From assembly GCA_019022495.1 (NCBI GenBank), contig JAFEKR010000001.1:7378001-7442000 (forward strand): a DNA stretch of 64,000 bases. Reading direction: 5' to 3'. Shown one piece after another: positions 11,937 to 24,100 of the stretch (positions are counted from its first letter, which is position 1; the number at the start of each line of letters is the position of its first letter). Source of the DNA: Epichloe hybrida (Eukaryota > Ascomycota > Sordariomycetes > Hypocreales > Clavicipitaceae). Both the position numbers and the translations under genes were made by a program. Below the pieces are notes generated by a model, which saw only the letters and a program-made list of their open reading frames with translations, was not told the origin of the DNA and made no database searches.

Positions 11937-14900
11937 TAGCTACTAATTAACAAGGTTAGGGACCTCTAGTCCCTAATCTTAGTGCGCAAGAGGTTCTAAA
12001 TAACTAGCTAAAAGAGCAGGTTATTAAACAACAAAATGCTATTAATCTAGTAATAGAGAAGCTAGAGTCCTTGACTTTAGCTATTAATAATAGACCTATA
12101 GAGGGTGTGGAAGCTGCTAAGCCTGCTAGTTAGCAGCAAATTTAGCAGCCTATTTAAGATAAGGCACCTGAATCTAGCTCTGTACAAGCTGCCTTTAATA
12201 ATTCAATTATTAAGGAATTTAATAAGAGGGTTTATAGCTTCCCTGAGACTGCTAAGCTTAAAGGAGCTGAAAATTTCGATCAATGGAAACAAGCCCTAAC
12301 TATCCAATTTAGAGCTTTAGGCATGCCTAATTTTCTAGATAATCCGGATATTTCTAGGGTGCTAGGGGACGCTAACCAAGCTATTATCCTTATGTTACTA
12401 AGGGATAGTTATACGGAAGGCCCCTAAGCTGCTATAACTTAGCAAAAGTCACCTGAAGAAGCCTATAATTTACTTGTACGGCAGTATTCACATAGCGTTA
12501 AAATCCAGAGGGGGTCCCTATATTCTAAATTTCATAACCTGAATTTTCATGGATTTAAGGGGACTTTAGAAGCCTTTAATGCAGTCTTTAATAATCTACT
12601 AGCTAGATTATCGATTTTAGGGGTCCTAATTAATCCTATAGATTAGGTTAATTAATATCTTTAATCCCTAAAATTAACCTTCCCTTAGTGGGCTAAGAGG
12701 CAACGATTTAGCATGCGTACGAATAGGGCTATAGGGGTCCCCCTAGAAGCCCTAAATCTTGAATTTCTGATGGCAGACCTTCTAGCTAAACAGAGGGATA
12801 AGTCATCTACGGTAGCTAAAGCCCTGAATTATAGGGCTAAAGACCTAGAAAAGGGTGCTAAAGACAAGGAAAAGGCCCCTAAAGGTTAGAAGAAGAAGAA
12901 AGAAGGCTCTGAAGAAAATAAGGGCTCTTCTAATTCTAATAAGAAGAAAAAGAAGCAAAAGGGTCAAAAATCAGATAAAAAGGATACTAAAGAACTTACA
13001 GAGGGTTCTTTTATGCTAGGAAATTACAACCTTTCTAACGGAGCACTTGATCCGTACAAGAAACCTAGTAATTACAAGACTAGTTATAAGAGCTCTAGCG
13101 ATAGTAGCTCTGATTCTAGCTCTAGTGATTCGGATGATAATGAAAAATAAGAAATTAATTCCTTAAATGGTTTTAATTATTACAGTAAAGACATGAAAAA
13201 GGCCCTATTATATAATACAGGTTTAACTATACATATAGTTAATTCTAGGGAGGTCTTTAGGGATTATACCCCTTTTAAGAAGGGGGAATCCAACCCTATT
13301 ATAACCGGTGGTAGCCCTATTTATCCTAAGGGTCACGGTAGTGCTATTTTTGAGGTCTTATATCAAAAGAAACCTAATAAATATAGGACCTTAGTGCTAA
13401 AGGACGCTCTATATTTTCCTTAGCTTAATGTTAATATAGTTAGTGGCCTTATTCACTATATATCTAGTGGTTGCTTTATAAAAAACCATCTTTATCTTAA
13501 AGATAGGTCTTGTATTGCTGCCTTAGATATAGAAAAACATGGTTTTTTCTTTCACGTTAAAAACCAATCTACACTAACGTTACATAAAGGGCCCTGTAAA
13601 AAATCTCATTATATCTAACCTTTTACCTATGCTAGCTTTAGGGGTCATAGCTATCCGATTAGCTACCCTATAGAGGTTCAAATTCCCTCTAAAAAGCCGG
13701 ATTAGGCTTCTGATTTAGATGAAATCGCTAAAATCGACGAAAATAATGATGATATTGAAGAAGTTATACGGGATGATTTAGGGGATTTAGTCCCTTCTCC
13801 AACGCCTATAGCCCTAGGTTAGGTCCCTTATAAATCTAAAGAAATAGATTTAGGGGTGTTAGAGGGCCTTAGTGGAGGAAAAAGGTCCCTAATACTTCCC
13901 TAAGAGGCCTGTGGTTCTTAAGGGGCCTAGCAGGGGACTAACAGAGAGGGCCCTAATCTAGACCTAAATCTAGACCCTAATTCAGGCCCTAAAGACCTTT
14001 AATATTAAAAGTTACTAGAACTAGCTAGCCTATAGCATGTATAATTAGGGCACCTAGGGCTTCCTTTGCTAAAGAAAACAAGCCTTATAACTAAAGGAAT
14101 CCCTGATTTTTCTAAAATTAAGGATAAAGACTTTAAATGTATAGCTTGTGATTAATCTAAGGCAGTTAGAAGACCTAGGAAATTAGCTATCCCTAACCCC
14201 CCTAGAGCTCTAGATCGAATAGAGGGGGATACGCTAAAAATCAGCCCTGTACTATACAATAAATAGTTAATTTGCTTATTTCTAGTTGATTAAAAAACTA
14301 GATATAAGTGGGTGTTCTTATTACCTAATAAGGAAGGCCTAACTGTTTATAGAGCTATTAAGGGCTTCTTCAGAGGGCTTAAAAATTAACTAGGTTAATA
14401 TCCTAGGCACCTTCACTTTAATAGGGGCCAAGAAATCGATTCTAGTTATTAAACCTAGTTAAATTCTAAAGGGATTAAATTTATGACTTCTAGTCCCTAT
14501 ATCCATGAGCAAAATGGATTAGCAGAGCGTTCTATTTGTACTATTCTAGATCGATTAAGGGCTACTATCTAGTGGGCAAAATTACCCTTATATCTATAGT
14601 GTTTTGTATTACCTGTAGTTATTAACCTAGTTAATATAACTGCTAATACCACTAAGGATAAAAGCCCTAAACAACTGCTAGCTAGGGAGCTAAATCAGCC
14701 CTGTACAACTGATATTAGCAGCATTAGAGCCATAGGATCTTACTATGAGATTCTAATCCCCCTGGAAAAACGACCTAAAGCCTAGAAGTTAGCAGCTAGG
14801 ACTATCCCTAGAAGGTTATTAGCTACACTAGGTTCTAACACCTATCTAGTGTACATCCCCTCTAAAAGGCTAGTTACGAAGACTAGCTTTATTAAGATTA

Positions 14901-17115
14901 TAGAGCCTATAGGTCCTGTCTCTAAAGGATTACCTAGGCTTTCTATAGGGGATAACCCTTTAGAGGGGGAAAATAATTTAGAAAATCAAGATCTAAATTA
15001 AGGTTTAAAGGATTACCCTATAGACAATATAGGAGGTCCCTCTATAGGTTAAGAAAAACACCCTATAGGGCCTGTATAACCCCCTAAGGAACTGATTCTA
15101 GAGGCCTTAGAGGAGGCCACGCCCGTAACTTCCCTAGGAAATCAGATTTTGACTCCGGACCTCGATTTTAATAAAATTACTAACTTCGACCCTAATATTG
15201 ACCCTATAGATGTTAATATTAGTTCCCCTTCTTCTCTAGATTTTATAAAAGAAATCTGCTTTAAGGTATAGGAGAAGCTAAAGGAAAATAACCCTAATAG
15301 CCCTGAACCTAAGACCTGGAAGCAAGCTATATCTAGCCCTGAAAGGGATAAATAGATAGAAGCTACGTATAAGGAATATAAATAGCTTTTAAAGGCTAGT
15401 ACTTTTAAATTTATAGGGAAAGACTAAGTACCTAAGGGCTAAAAAGTACTAAAGAATAGGCTTGTTTATAAGCTTAAAAAGGATAAAGAAAATAATCCTT
15501 TAAAATACAAGGCCTGACTCATTACTAAGGGATTTATGCAAATCAAAGGTCTAGATTATCTAGAGACCTTTGCAGCCACAAGCATTCCCCCTAGCTGGAG
15601 GATTTTACTAGCCCTAGCGGCTTGGAATAACTGGGAAATCGAATAGGTTAATTTTATAGGAGCTTTTCTTAATAGTAAGCTATAATAACAGATTTATATG
15701 GTTATTCCGGACGGATTTATTGAATTCCTTAAAGCAAATCCTAAATTAGCTAAATTAGCTAAAAGTTTTGGCTATAAACCTTCTAAAGATTAAGTAATTT
15801 TATTATAGAAATCTTTATATAGCCTAAAACAAAGCTTAAGGGAGTGGCAATAAGCACTAATTACAGTGCTAAAGTCCCTAGGATTTAGCCCTCTAATTTC
15901 TGACCTAGCTATATTCTATAATTCCTCTACCAAAACCTTTATTATTACGTATGTGGATGATTGTCTTCTAATTAGAATGGATTTACGTTATATCTAAAGA
16001 CTTAAAAAGGAACTTTATAAAGTCTATCCAATAGAAGATAGGGGGCTAGCTGAATTCTTCTTAGGGGTTTAAATTATATAAGATAGACCTAATAGAGTCC
16101 TGAAAATTCATTAATCTTAGTATATCTTAGAGGCTTTAAATTAATTTAACATGCTAGATAGTAAGCCTATTAGCATACCTCTTCAGCTAGGCGTTTTAGC
16201 TACGCAGACCACTAAGCTTTTAATAGCTAGCGAAATTAAGCTCTATTAGTGTATTATAGGGACTATAATGTACCTAATGTTACTTACAAGGCTAGACGTG
16301 GCCTTTACACTTCAGTGGCTATCTATAGCACTAGCTAGGCCCTATATAGAGCACCTAAAAGCAGCCAAAAACCTGCTTAGGTACCTATTAGGGACTAAAT
16401 TCCTCGCTATAATTTATAGGGGAGACCCTAAAGGTATAGCTAGCAAAAGCCTAATAGGTTATTGCAATAGTGATTTTGCAGGGGATAAAAAGACCTCTAA
16501 ATTAACCTACGCTTATCTATTTAAGCTAGCTAGCGGACCTATTAGCTAGAAATTAAAGAAAGCTAGTACAATAGCTCTATTAACATTAGAAGCTAAAGCT
16601 AACGCTATTTACGAGACCTTCCGGGAGCTACAGTGGCTTTAGGGCTTATTTAAGGAGCTAAAAACCCCTATTTCTCCCCCTATCTAGATATATTACGATA
16701 ATTAAGGCACTATAACCACTGCCTATAACCCTGCCTTACATAGCCATACAAAGCATACCTTGCTAAAGTTTAACTATATTAGGCAATAGGTTTTAGAGAG
16801 TTTAGCTAAGATCGAATATCTAGATACGAAGTTAATGCCTGCAGATAGCTTAACGAAACCATTATCTAGGCCTCTTCATTAGGCTTTTATTAGGCTCTTA
16901 GGGCTTAATAATCACTAAAAACCAATAACTAAATCCCTTCAATAGGGAACTAAAAACAACGCTAAAAAGGGAGCTATATTTAACAATAGCTAGGAATTCA
17001 AAAGGGGGTCTTTTATCTTTTCCTGTTTTTCCCTTTTATCTGTTTTTATCTAAAAGTTCTTGTTTACCCTATATCACTTTGTACGCTTTTAATTAGCTTA
17101 TACGTAATTCTTTTG

Positions 17116-17945
17116 TAGAGGGGGTGTTAAAAATAAGACCTATTTTTAGCCCTTTTCTAGTTAAAGGACCTTTTTATTACTAGCTTATATTGCAAGCCTA
17201 ACAGCTGCACTGCAGCTGTCAATGGTCGCGAAGGTAGCTATCAATGGCTACGTCGCAGCTGTTAACAGCTACGACCGACTATGTGGATGACTAATCCAAA
17301 TCAATTATCAATTATGGATTATTTAATTACGTTGTGGCTACAAGCGCAGCCATAACCGCAGCGCCACTAGTAATTAGGTAAGCTAGGGTGACGTAAGCAG
17401 GTTACCCTATAGCTATCTTTGATAGTGATTTTCTCTTTAACTAGAGGTTATACAAAAGTCTTACATATAGCAAATTAAAGCTAGAAGATAGGGCTTTTAT
17501 TTTATATAGGAATATTTTTTAGACTAAAATTTGGTGTATATGGGTTGCTAGTTTGTATGGTGGTGAGTCGATTTTTTGGATTTTATATATAAATGAATTT
17601 TGCGGAAAATAAAAAGTGGCCTGTAAGACCTCTTTAGCAGTCCGGATCCACTAATACAGTCAGTGGGTATATAAGAGGAAGAAGATCTTTTCAATCTAGC
17701 TAGATAGCTAGGCCTCTCAATCTAACAGCCGCATTGCCCGTACAACGTCACTAAAATCAATTCTATTAGTATATAAGATATCGTAAAAGTCATCTAGATT
17801 GAATTCAGTTAGTTAATAACTGCCAAACCCTTCCATTGCGTTGCGTTAAATAAATATTCAACGTGGTGGTTCTACTGGTCCCCGACCGTAGAGCTACACC
17901 TGTACAGCTGTTGCCAGCTAGCAACTAGCTCCCTACATTTCAATA
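17116..17945 (+). repeat. Polypurine tract and 3' LTR of Copia B
   Basis: The purine run AGAGGGGG ends at 17,124, immediately before the LTR start TGTTAAAAATAAGACC at 17,125. The 821-bp LTR ends CATTTCAATA, where the final CAACA has become CAATA. It is followed by the duplication GTAAG. Confidence 0.92.
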
Positions 17946-19846
17946 GTAAGTATTTAATTCTATTTATTTACTATTATTTCCTTTTACTAACTATTTCTTA
18001 GTACCTGAAATCCAACAAGATTCACCACCTAATACACAAGCCTCTTTAACCTCTTATTTTTCTATAAAAAGGCCTCGAAATAATACGATTATTGAGGAAT
18101 TTTCATCTAAAAAGGCTATTACTCTAGTTATTAAGTTTATACTAGAGAATAATATTGCTTTTACTATTATAAATAGTAAATCCTTTAAGGAATTACTAGA
18201 ATATTATTCTAGGTAAGTATTCCTTTGATTTTATTAAGAGATAAAAGCTAATCTTAATACTAGGAATAATAATCTAGCTTCCTTACTAAACTATTGAACA
18301 ATTACACATAGAATTAATTCTATGTATAATTCCTCTAAGCATTAGATTGTTTAGCAAATCCAACATCAGTTACAATATTAAGGTCTTATATCTATTCAGT
18401 TAGATATTTAGACTTCTATAAATTCTAAGTCTTACTTAGGAGTTATAGTAAGTTAGATTAGCCCTACTTTTAAGCTTGAATATAAGCTTATAGGTAAGAT
18501 TCCCCTTTTCTAATTAATTTTACTCTTATTTATTAATATTATAACTTATAGGCCTTGAATATCTATTAAATTCTCATACTGGGGCTTATATTTATCGATG
18601 CTTTGATAATCTTATTAGAGATTATAGTTTAGAGCCTAAGTATATCCTTAGGTAATTTATTAGTCTTATATTAATATATTCTATTAGGAATCTAAATAGT
18701 AGCTAACTTTTTATAGTTTTACTAGGGATAATGGCTCTAATAATAATACTTTTATAACTTCTTATATTAGTAAGAATTATAATAGTATTATTCATGAGCC
18801 ATATAATATCCGATGTATTGCACATGTTTTTAACATTGTTGCAAAGGATATTATCACTAAATTCATAAAATCAACCTCTTCAAAGGAAGATCTAGAATCC
18901 TATAGAAATAGTGAATATCTTTACTATTCTACTAAGGATATCTCTTCTATTAAAGAGAAGGAAGACTTTAAGGAATTTAAATGCTTAGTAAATGGTAAGT
19001 AATTTATTATAATTCTTATAATAAGTTTTACTAATAATTTAATAGGTTTACTAGGCAAAGTTAAAAGACTTGCTATTCTTATTAAGAATAACCAAGGATT
19101 ATATAAACTTTGGCTAAAATCTTTACGAAAGGCAAAAAAAGAAGGCTATATTGCTAAGAATTGTAATATTACAAGAATTCCTCTAGGTAAGTTATTCTTA
19201 CTATATTATTTACTATATTAGACTTAATACTAATCCCTTTATATTTATAGCTAATGAAACAAGGTGGAATTCAACCTATAAGATGATTAATACTTCCTTA
19301 GAGCTTAAGGAAGCTATTATTCTTCTTAATAGGGAAACTAATATAGCTGCTATGAAAGATGCTATGCCTACGGCTTAAGAATGGGCAGATTTAGTAACTT
19401 TAAGTGCTATATTAGAGATTTTCTATGAACTTACTATTATACTTTAAAGCCAGAAGTATAATACTTTAGGTTTAGTCCCACTTTTTATCATTAGGATATA
19501 TAAATATCTTATTGATATAAAAGAGGACTAAGAGGCTTATATTCATCAGGTATTTACTCTTTAGTTCCCTTTTCCCCTTTATTTGTTATATATTAACTAA
19601 TTGGTATTATAGAAGGTTTATAATCCTCGAGGTAAGGTCTTTATAGCCTCTATAAATAAAGGCTTAGATAAACTAGGTAATTATTTTCCACAAGATATGG
19701 ATAATAATTACTACTTTTATAAGCCTTATTTATATGCTATGCTACTAGATCCTAGGCTTAATCTTGTTACTATACAAGATAGGCTTAACTTACAAGCAAG
19801 GACTAGAATAAGGCTATTAGAAGACTTATAAAAAGAATATGATTCG

Positions 19847-19883
<37 letters not shown>

Positions 19884-20604
19884 TAATAGATTTACTAGGA
19901 TTTTACCTACCTATAAAGAGAATCAGGCTAATCAAAGCCTAGGCTCTGAAAATTCAGAGTTAGAAAATACCCGATTTCAAGTGGAAATTGGAGGGCCTAG
20001 TTAGCCTAGGACTTTTAATAATCCAAGGCCTAAACCAGCTTCTAAGCTATATAAAGGTTTATTTATGAATGAGAGAGACAAATCGATTCAAAAAACTAGA
20101 AAAAACGAAATCTCTACCTTTACTAAGCTAGAAGCTAAAGAAGATAAGGTAAGCTAGACTTCCCTAATATTCTATTAATTTACTAACATTATTATAGGAA
20201 GATATCTTTAAATGGTGGGAAGATAACCTTAAATCTTTCCCTATTTTAAGTATAATTGCTAGAAAGTATCTAGCTATTCCTGCTACTTCTGGTGCTATTG
20301 AAAGTGCTTTTAATACTAGAGGGAATATTATTACAAAAAGAAGAACTTCCTTAAAGCATTCTACTATTAAGGAATTAATTCTTTTAAAGAATTGGCAAAA
20401 GGAGGATAATATTATGGTTAAGCAATATTCAGAGCTTTATGATTACTTTAGCTCTCTATTAGAGGAATCTCAACATTCCTCTGAGAATATCTCTAAAGAT
20501 TCTTCTAATGAATCTTCAGAAGATATTTATTCTAACTCAGAATAAGTGTATAATAGGGGTTTTTTCCTAGTTTAGTCTAGTTTTCCCCTAATATACTTTT
20601 TTAA

Positions 20605-20848
20605 ACATTATTACTATTATTACTATTATTACTATTATTACTATTATTACTATTATTACTATTATTACTATTATTACTATTATTACTATTATTACTATTA
20701 TTACTATTATTACTATTACTACTATTATTACTATTATTACTATTATTACTATTATTACTATTATTACTATTATTACTATTATTACTATTATTACTATTAT
20801 TACTATTATTACTATTATTACTATTATTACTATTATTACTATTATTTT
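20605..20848. repeat. 9-bp satellite (ATTATTACT)n
   Basis: About 27 copies of ATTATTACT run without spacers, with one ACTACT variant in the middle. It lies about 60 bases after the hAT transposase stop region. A shorter (ATT)n run stands at 19,855-19,880 within a hAT intron. Confidence 0.95.
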
Positions 20849-21054
20849 ACTTTTATTATTATTTTTAAAAATATAAAAGAGAAAACATTTTTATATTATT
20901 AATATTTTTAAAAACCTTAAAATACTAAGTTATTAAAAACTATAGCTTTTTCTATAGTAATTTCCTTATACTTACTTATATTTATATTTAAGTTATTTAT
21001 TTACTATTTTATTTTTATTAAACTTTAACACTTATAATATTATAAAGTATTATT

Positions 21055-21195
21055 AGCTAGTATAAGCTAGTATAAGCTATTATTAGCTAGTATAAGCTAG
21101 TATAAGCTATTATAAGCTATTATAAGCTAGTATAAGCTATTATAAGCTATTATAAGCTATTATAAGCTATTATAAGCTATTATAAGCTATTATAT
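21055..21195. repeat. 10-bp repeats TATAAGCTAT/TATAAGCTAG
   Basis: Around 14 tandem copies of a decamer alternate between TATAAGCTAG and TATAAGCTAT, ending in a uniform run. They stand just before Gypsy copy B. They are probably RIP-altered, since TATAAGCTAG contains only TpA where CpA or TpG may have been. Confidence 0.88.
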
Positions 21196-24100
21196 TACTA
21201 AATATAATAAAATACTACAAATACTACAAAATACTACAAATACTACATGTAGTAGAAAAATCTCCTTGTAGTGTAATATTGTTATGGACTAACCCCTAGG
21301 CGACTGCGATAGGGCGTTAATATAGTATTAAGAGACTTAAGGAGAAAGGAGGAAGGGTAAGAGGCTATCCCTAGTAATGCCCCTTATACCCCTTAGGCTA
21401 CTTATATAAGCCTCCTTTCCTTACCTTAACTACTTTTACTACTTCTCTCTTTAATTACTATATAGATAATACTTAGGTAAAGCCTAAGCCCTTATATATA
21501 CCCTTACTTAGGCGTATCTAATAAGTCCCCTTTTTATAATAGTCCTATGAATTATCCTATAGGTAATTAATCCTATTCCTTACTTATTATTATTAGGTAT
21601 ATAATATATTTGCCTTACTAGCTATTATATAGTAATAGTAACTGCCTTACTTCTATGCCTTAGTTTTGCAGTGCATATAATGCGTTTACCTTACTAACCT
21701 ATTATTTATTATAGTCTCTAGCCTTACCCTTACTAGTTTATTAATTACTTAATATAGGTTTAAAACCATATATAAATATCTTACTTAGTTTCTTTTTTAT
21801 ATTTTACTTTCCCTTATATAACACTATCCCTTTACTATTATAATTCTATTATGCCTTTCCCTTTATTTTATTAAAACCTCCTTCTTAAATAATTATTCTC
21901 CTATTAGAATATACCTTATAATTTATCTAACCTTCCTTTACCCCTAGCTAGTCTTACTATACCTTTAGCCTATTTTATTAGTAAGTTTCTTATAGAGGGT
22001 AACTTAGATAATAATTAATATACTACTCCCTAATTAGTCTAGCGCCCTTATAGGCTATATATAAAATAAGCCCTTACTACTAGTATTCTAGAATATTATT
22101 TACTTAAATCTAGAGAATTATACTCTTTATATTAGAAGTAATACCTTTCCTATATATAGTATACTAGGCTTTTATTTACTAACCCTTATCTCTATTATAT
22201 ACTAAAGGATATTAAGGTAAAGATTACTATAAGTATATATATTATTAAACCTAGAGTCCCTAAAACTTTAGGTATAAAAAAGAAAATACCTATACTATTC
22301 TAAAGATTTTACTACCTTATTAGTTAGTAAAACTCCTTCCTTACCTAAGCTTAGTTTAATCTAACTTCTATATAGTTAGCCCTTAGGGTGTCCCTTATTA
22401 CTAATACTACTATAATAAATATAACTAGTCTTAAAGTTACCTCTTTTATTAGCGCTAGCCCTTTAGCTAGCTATAGTATAGCTTATTTTATATAGTAAGC
22501 TATAAGTATTTTATTCTAATAAAACTAATAAGTTATTAGTAAACTAACTATAATATATAAAAAGATATATAAGTAGTCTTTTACGCTTCTCTAAGCTTTA
22601 ATGCCTTATTACTAGGATAAAATCTAGTAATATATTTAAATTACTAGGTTAAGTAATAAATCTCCTTCTTATTACTACTAGTAACTATTATGCCTTCTTT
22701 TTATAATAGGTCTAACCTATAATTATATTCCTAGAGCCTTAGGAGCTAGCTATTCCCTAGCTAGAAATAATACTTCTCCCCCCCTTAGTTATTCTTCTCT
22801 TACTTACTACTTACTTACTAAGTCTCCTATTATACCCTCTCCTATATATACTCCCTATACTAACCCTATTTACACTATCTAAGTCCTAGGTTATACCTAA
22901 GGTAAATAAGGTAAATAACTTATTATACTATAACTATTACCTAGTAATAATAATACTATAGCTATAGTAACTATAGTATACTCTAGATAAAGGTAATATG
23001 CCCTTATTTATCTTCTTCTAGTAATTTAGGTAATAACTTAATAGATAATTATCCTTATTAAGTAATAGTAGTAAAATATAGTAATTTAGTGCCTTAGGTG
23101 CTTATTAAAGTCTTTATAGGTATATAAGTCTTTTAAAATTAATTTAGTTTATTATTATATTATATATCTCCCTATTTTACCTTAAACTTATTAAGGGCCT
23201 ATATTTATACTATATTCTCTAATAGTTCCTATGTAAGCTATATATAACTTACTTACTTAATAAGTATATTATATCTTTTACCCTAGCCTAGGGCGCTCTA
23301 AGCCACTAGGATTTGCTTAACCTAATATTCCTTAATAAGTTTATTATTACCTTTTATAAGGACTTATTCTAGTCCTAGATAGGAGTCCTAGAGCTTTTAA
23401 CTAGGGAGAGGGTTTTCTATAGCATATTTAATAAGGTTTATGTAAAATACTAGGTAAATACCTCTTAGGATATTAAGCTATACTATAAGTAATATTAGGA
23501 CTTTTATAACTATATACTTTACTATTACTTAATTAAGTTTTTATAAGAGGTAGTTAGTTTTAATATTTTTAAGTAAAAGCTATACCTTATCTTTAACCTA
23601 AAACTATTTTACTAGCTAATATAAAGTAAATATAGTATCTTACTGCCTTTATTATATATAGGCTATTATAGCTTATACTAAATAAGTACTCTCCTAAAGG
23701 TACTTAAGAAACTATATTACTTACCCCTTTAGTATTATTATAAAAGTAAATATATTTAGTAGTAACTAGACTAGCTTTAGATTATAGCTATATAGTAGCT
23801 TATTTAGGCTAACTTCTATTATAGAAAATAGCCTATTATTAATTATAAGCTAGTAAGTAGCTAGATATTTTAGCTAGTTAAACTATAAGAAGGAGACTAT
23901 AATATATAGTATTACCTATACCTCTTAGTTTACTTACTTAGTATTACTATTAGTTTATAAGTAATATAATATTAAAAGTAACTAATTAATCCTAACTAGG
24001 GAGTATAATATTATCTAAAACTTTCCTAACTAATCTAAGCTATAATCTATAATAATTAATTAAGGAAACCCCCTAAACTATTACTAAACTATTTTAAACC

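Larger units (their letters stand above)
10778..17945 (+). mobile_element. Complete but decayed Copia-class LTR retrotransposon B
   Basis: Two 821-bp LTRs (10,778-11,598 and 17,125-17,945) bound the element, with target duplication GTAAG on both sides (10,773-10,777 and 17,946-17,950). Read through stops, the + strand gives the Copia order gag, protease, integrase, RT, RNase H. Gag is at about 11,945-13,150, with a lysine/serine-rich tail. The protease site NTG at 13,214-13,222 shows D changed to N. The integrase core includes the EQNGLAERS string near 14,507. RT keeps an intact YVDD at 15,950-15,961. RNase H is at about 16,250-16,900 (NSDFAGDKKT). Dozens of stops are TAG/TAA where CAG/CAA or TGG is expected, the RIP pattern. 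The element is non-functional. Confidence 0.94.
10430..20545 (+). pseudogene. hAT-family transposase pseudogene, split by Copia B
   Basis: The part before the insertion (about 10,430-10,777) encodes a BED-type zinc finger: CFC, then SCSYSFKCK, then HYKAKH. The remainder resumes after an intron at 18,002. It shows hAT hallmarks: TRDNGSNN near 18,715, RCIAHVFNIVAKDI near 18,810, TRWNSTYKM near 19,262, and the C-terminal dimerisation domain at about 20,210-20,410 (WWEDNLKSFP, IARKYLAIPATSGAIESAF, LLKNW). Several introns with GTAAG donors and AG acceptors are still recognisable (for example 17,946-18,001). A few stops, such as TGA for TGG and TAA for CAA, break the frame. Damage is far lighter than in the Gypsy copies. 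I found no start codon or terminal repeats with certainty. Confidence 0.85.

Noticed and set aside
16268..16549. 93-residue frame as a separate gene
   Set aside because: It is the surviving RNase H part of the Copia B polyprotein (CNSDFAGDKKT), not a separate gene.
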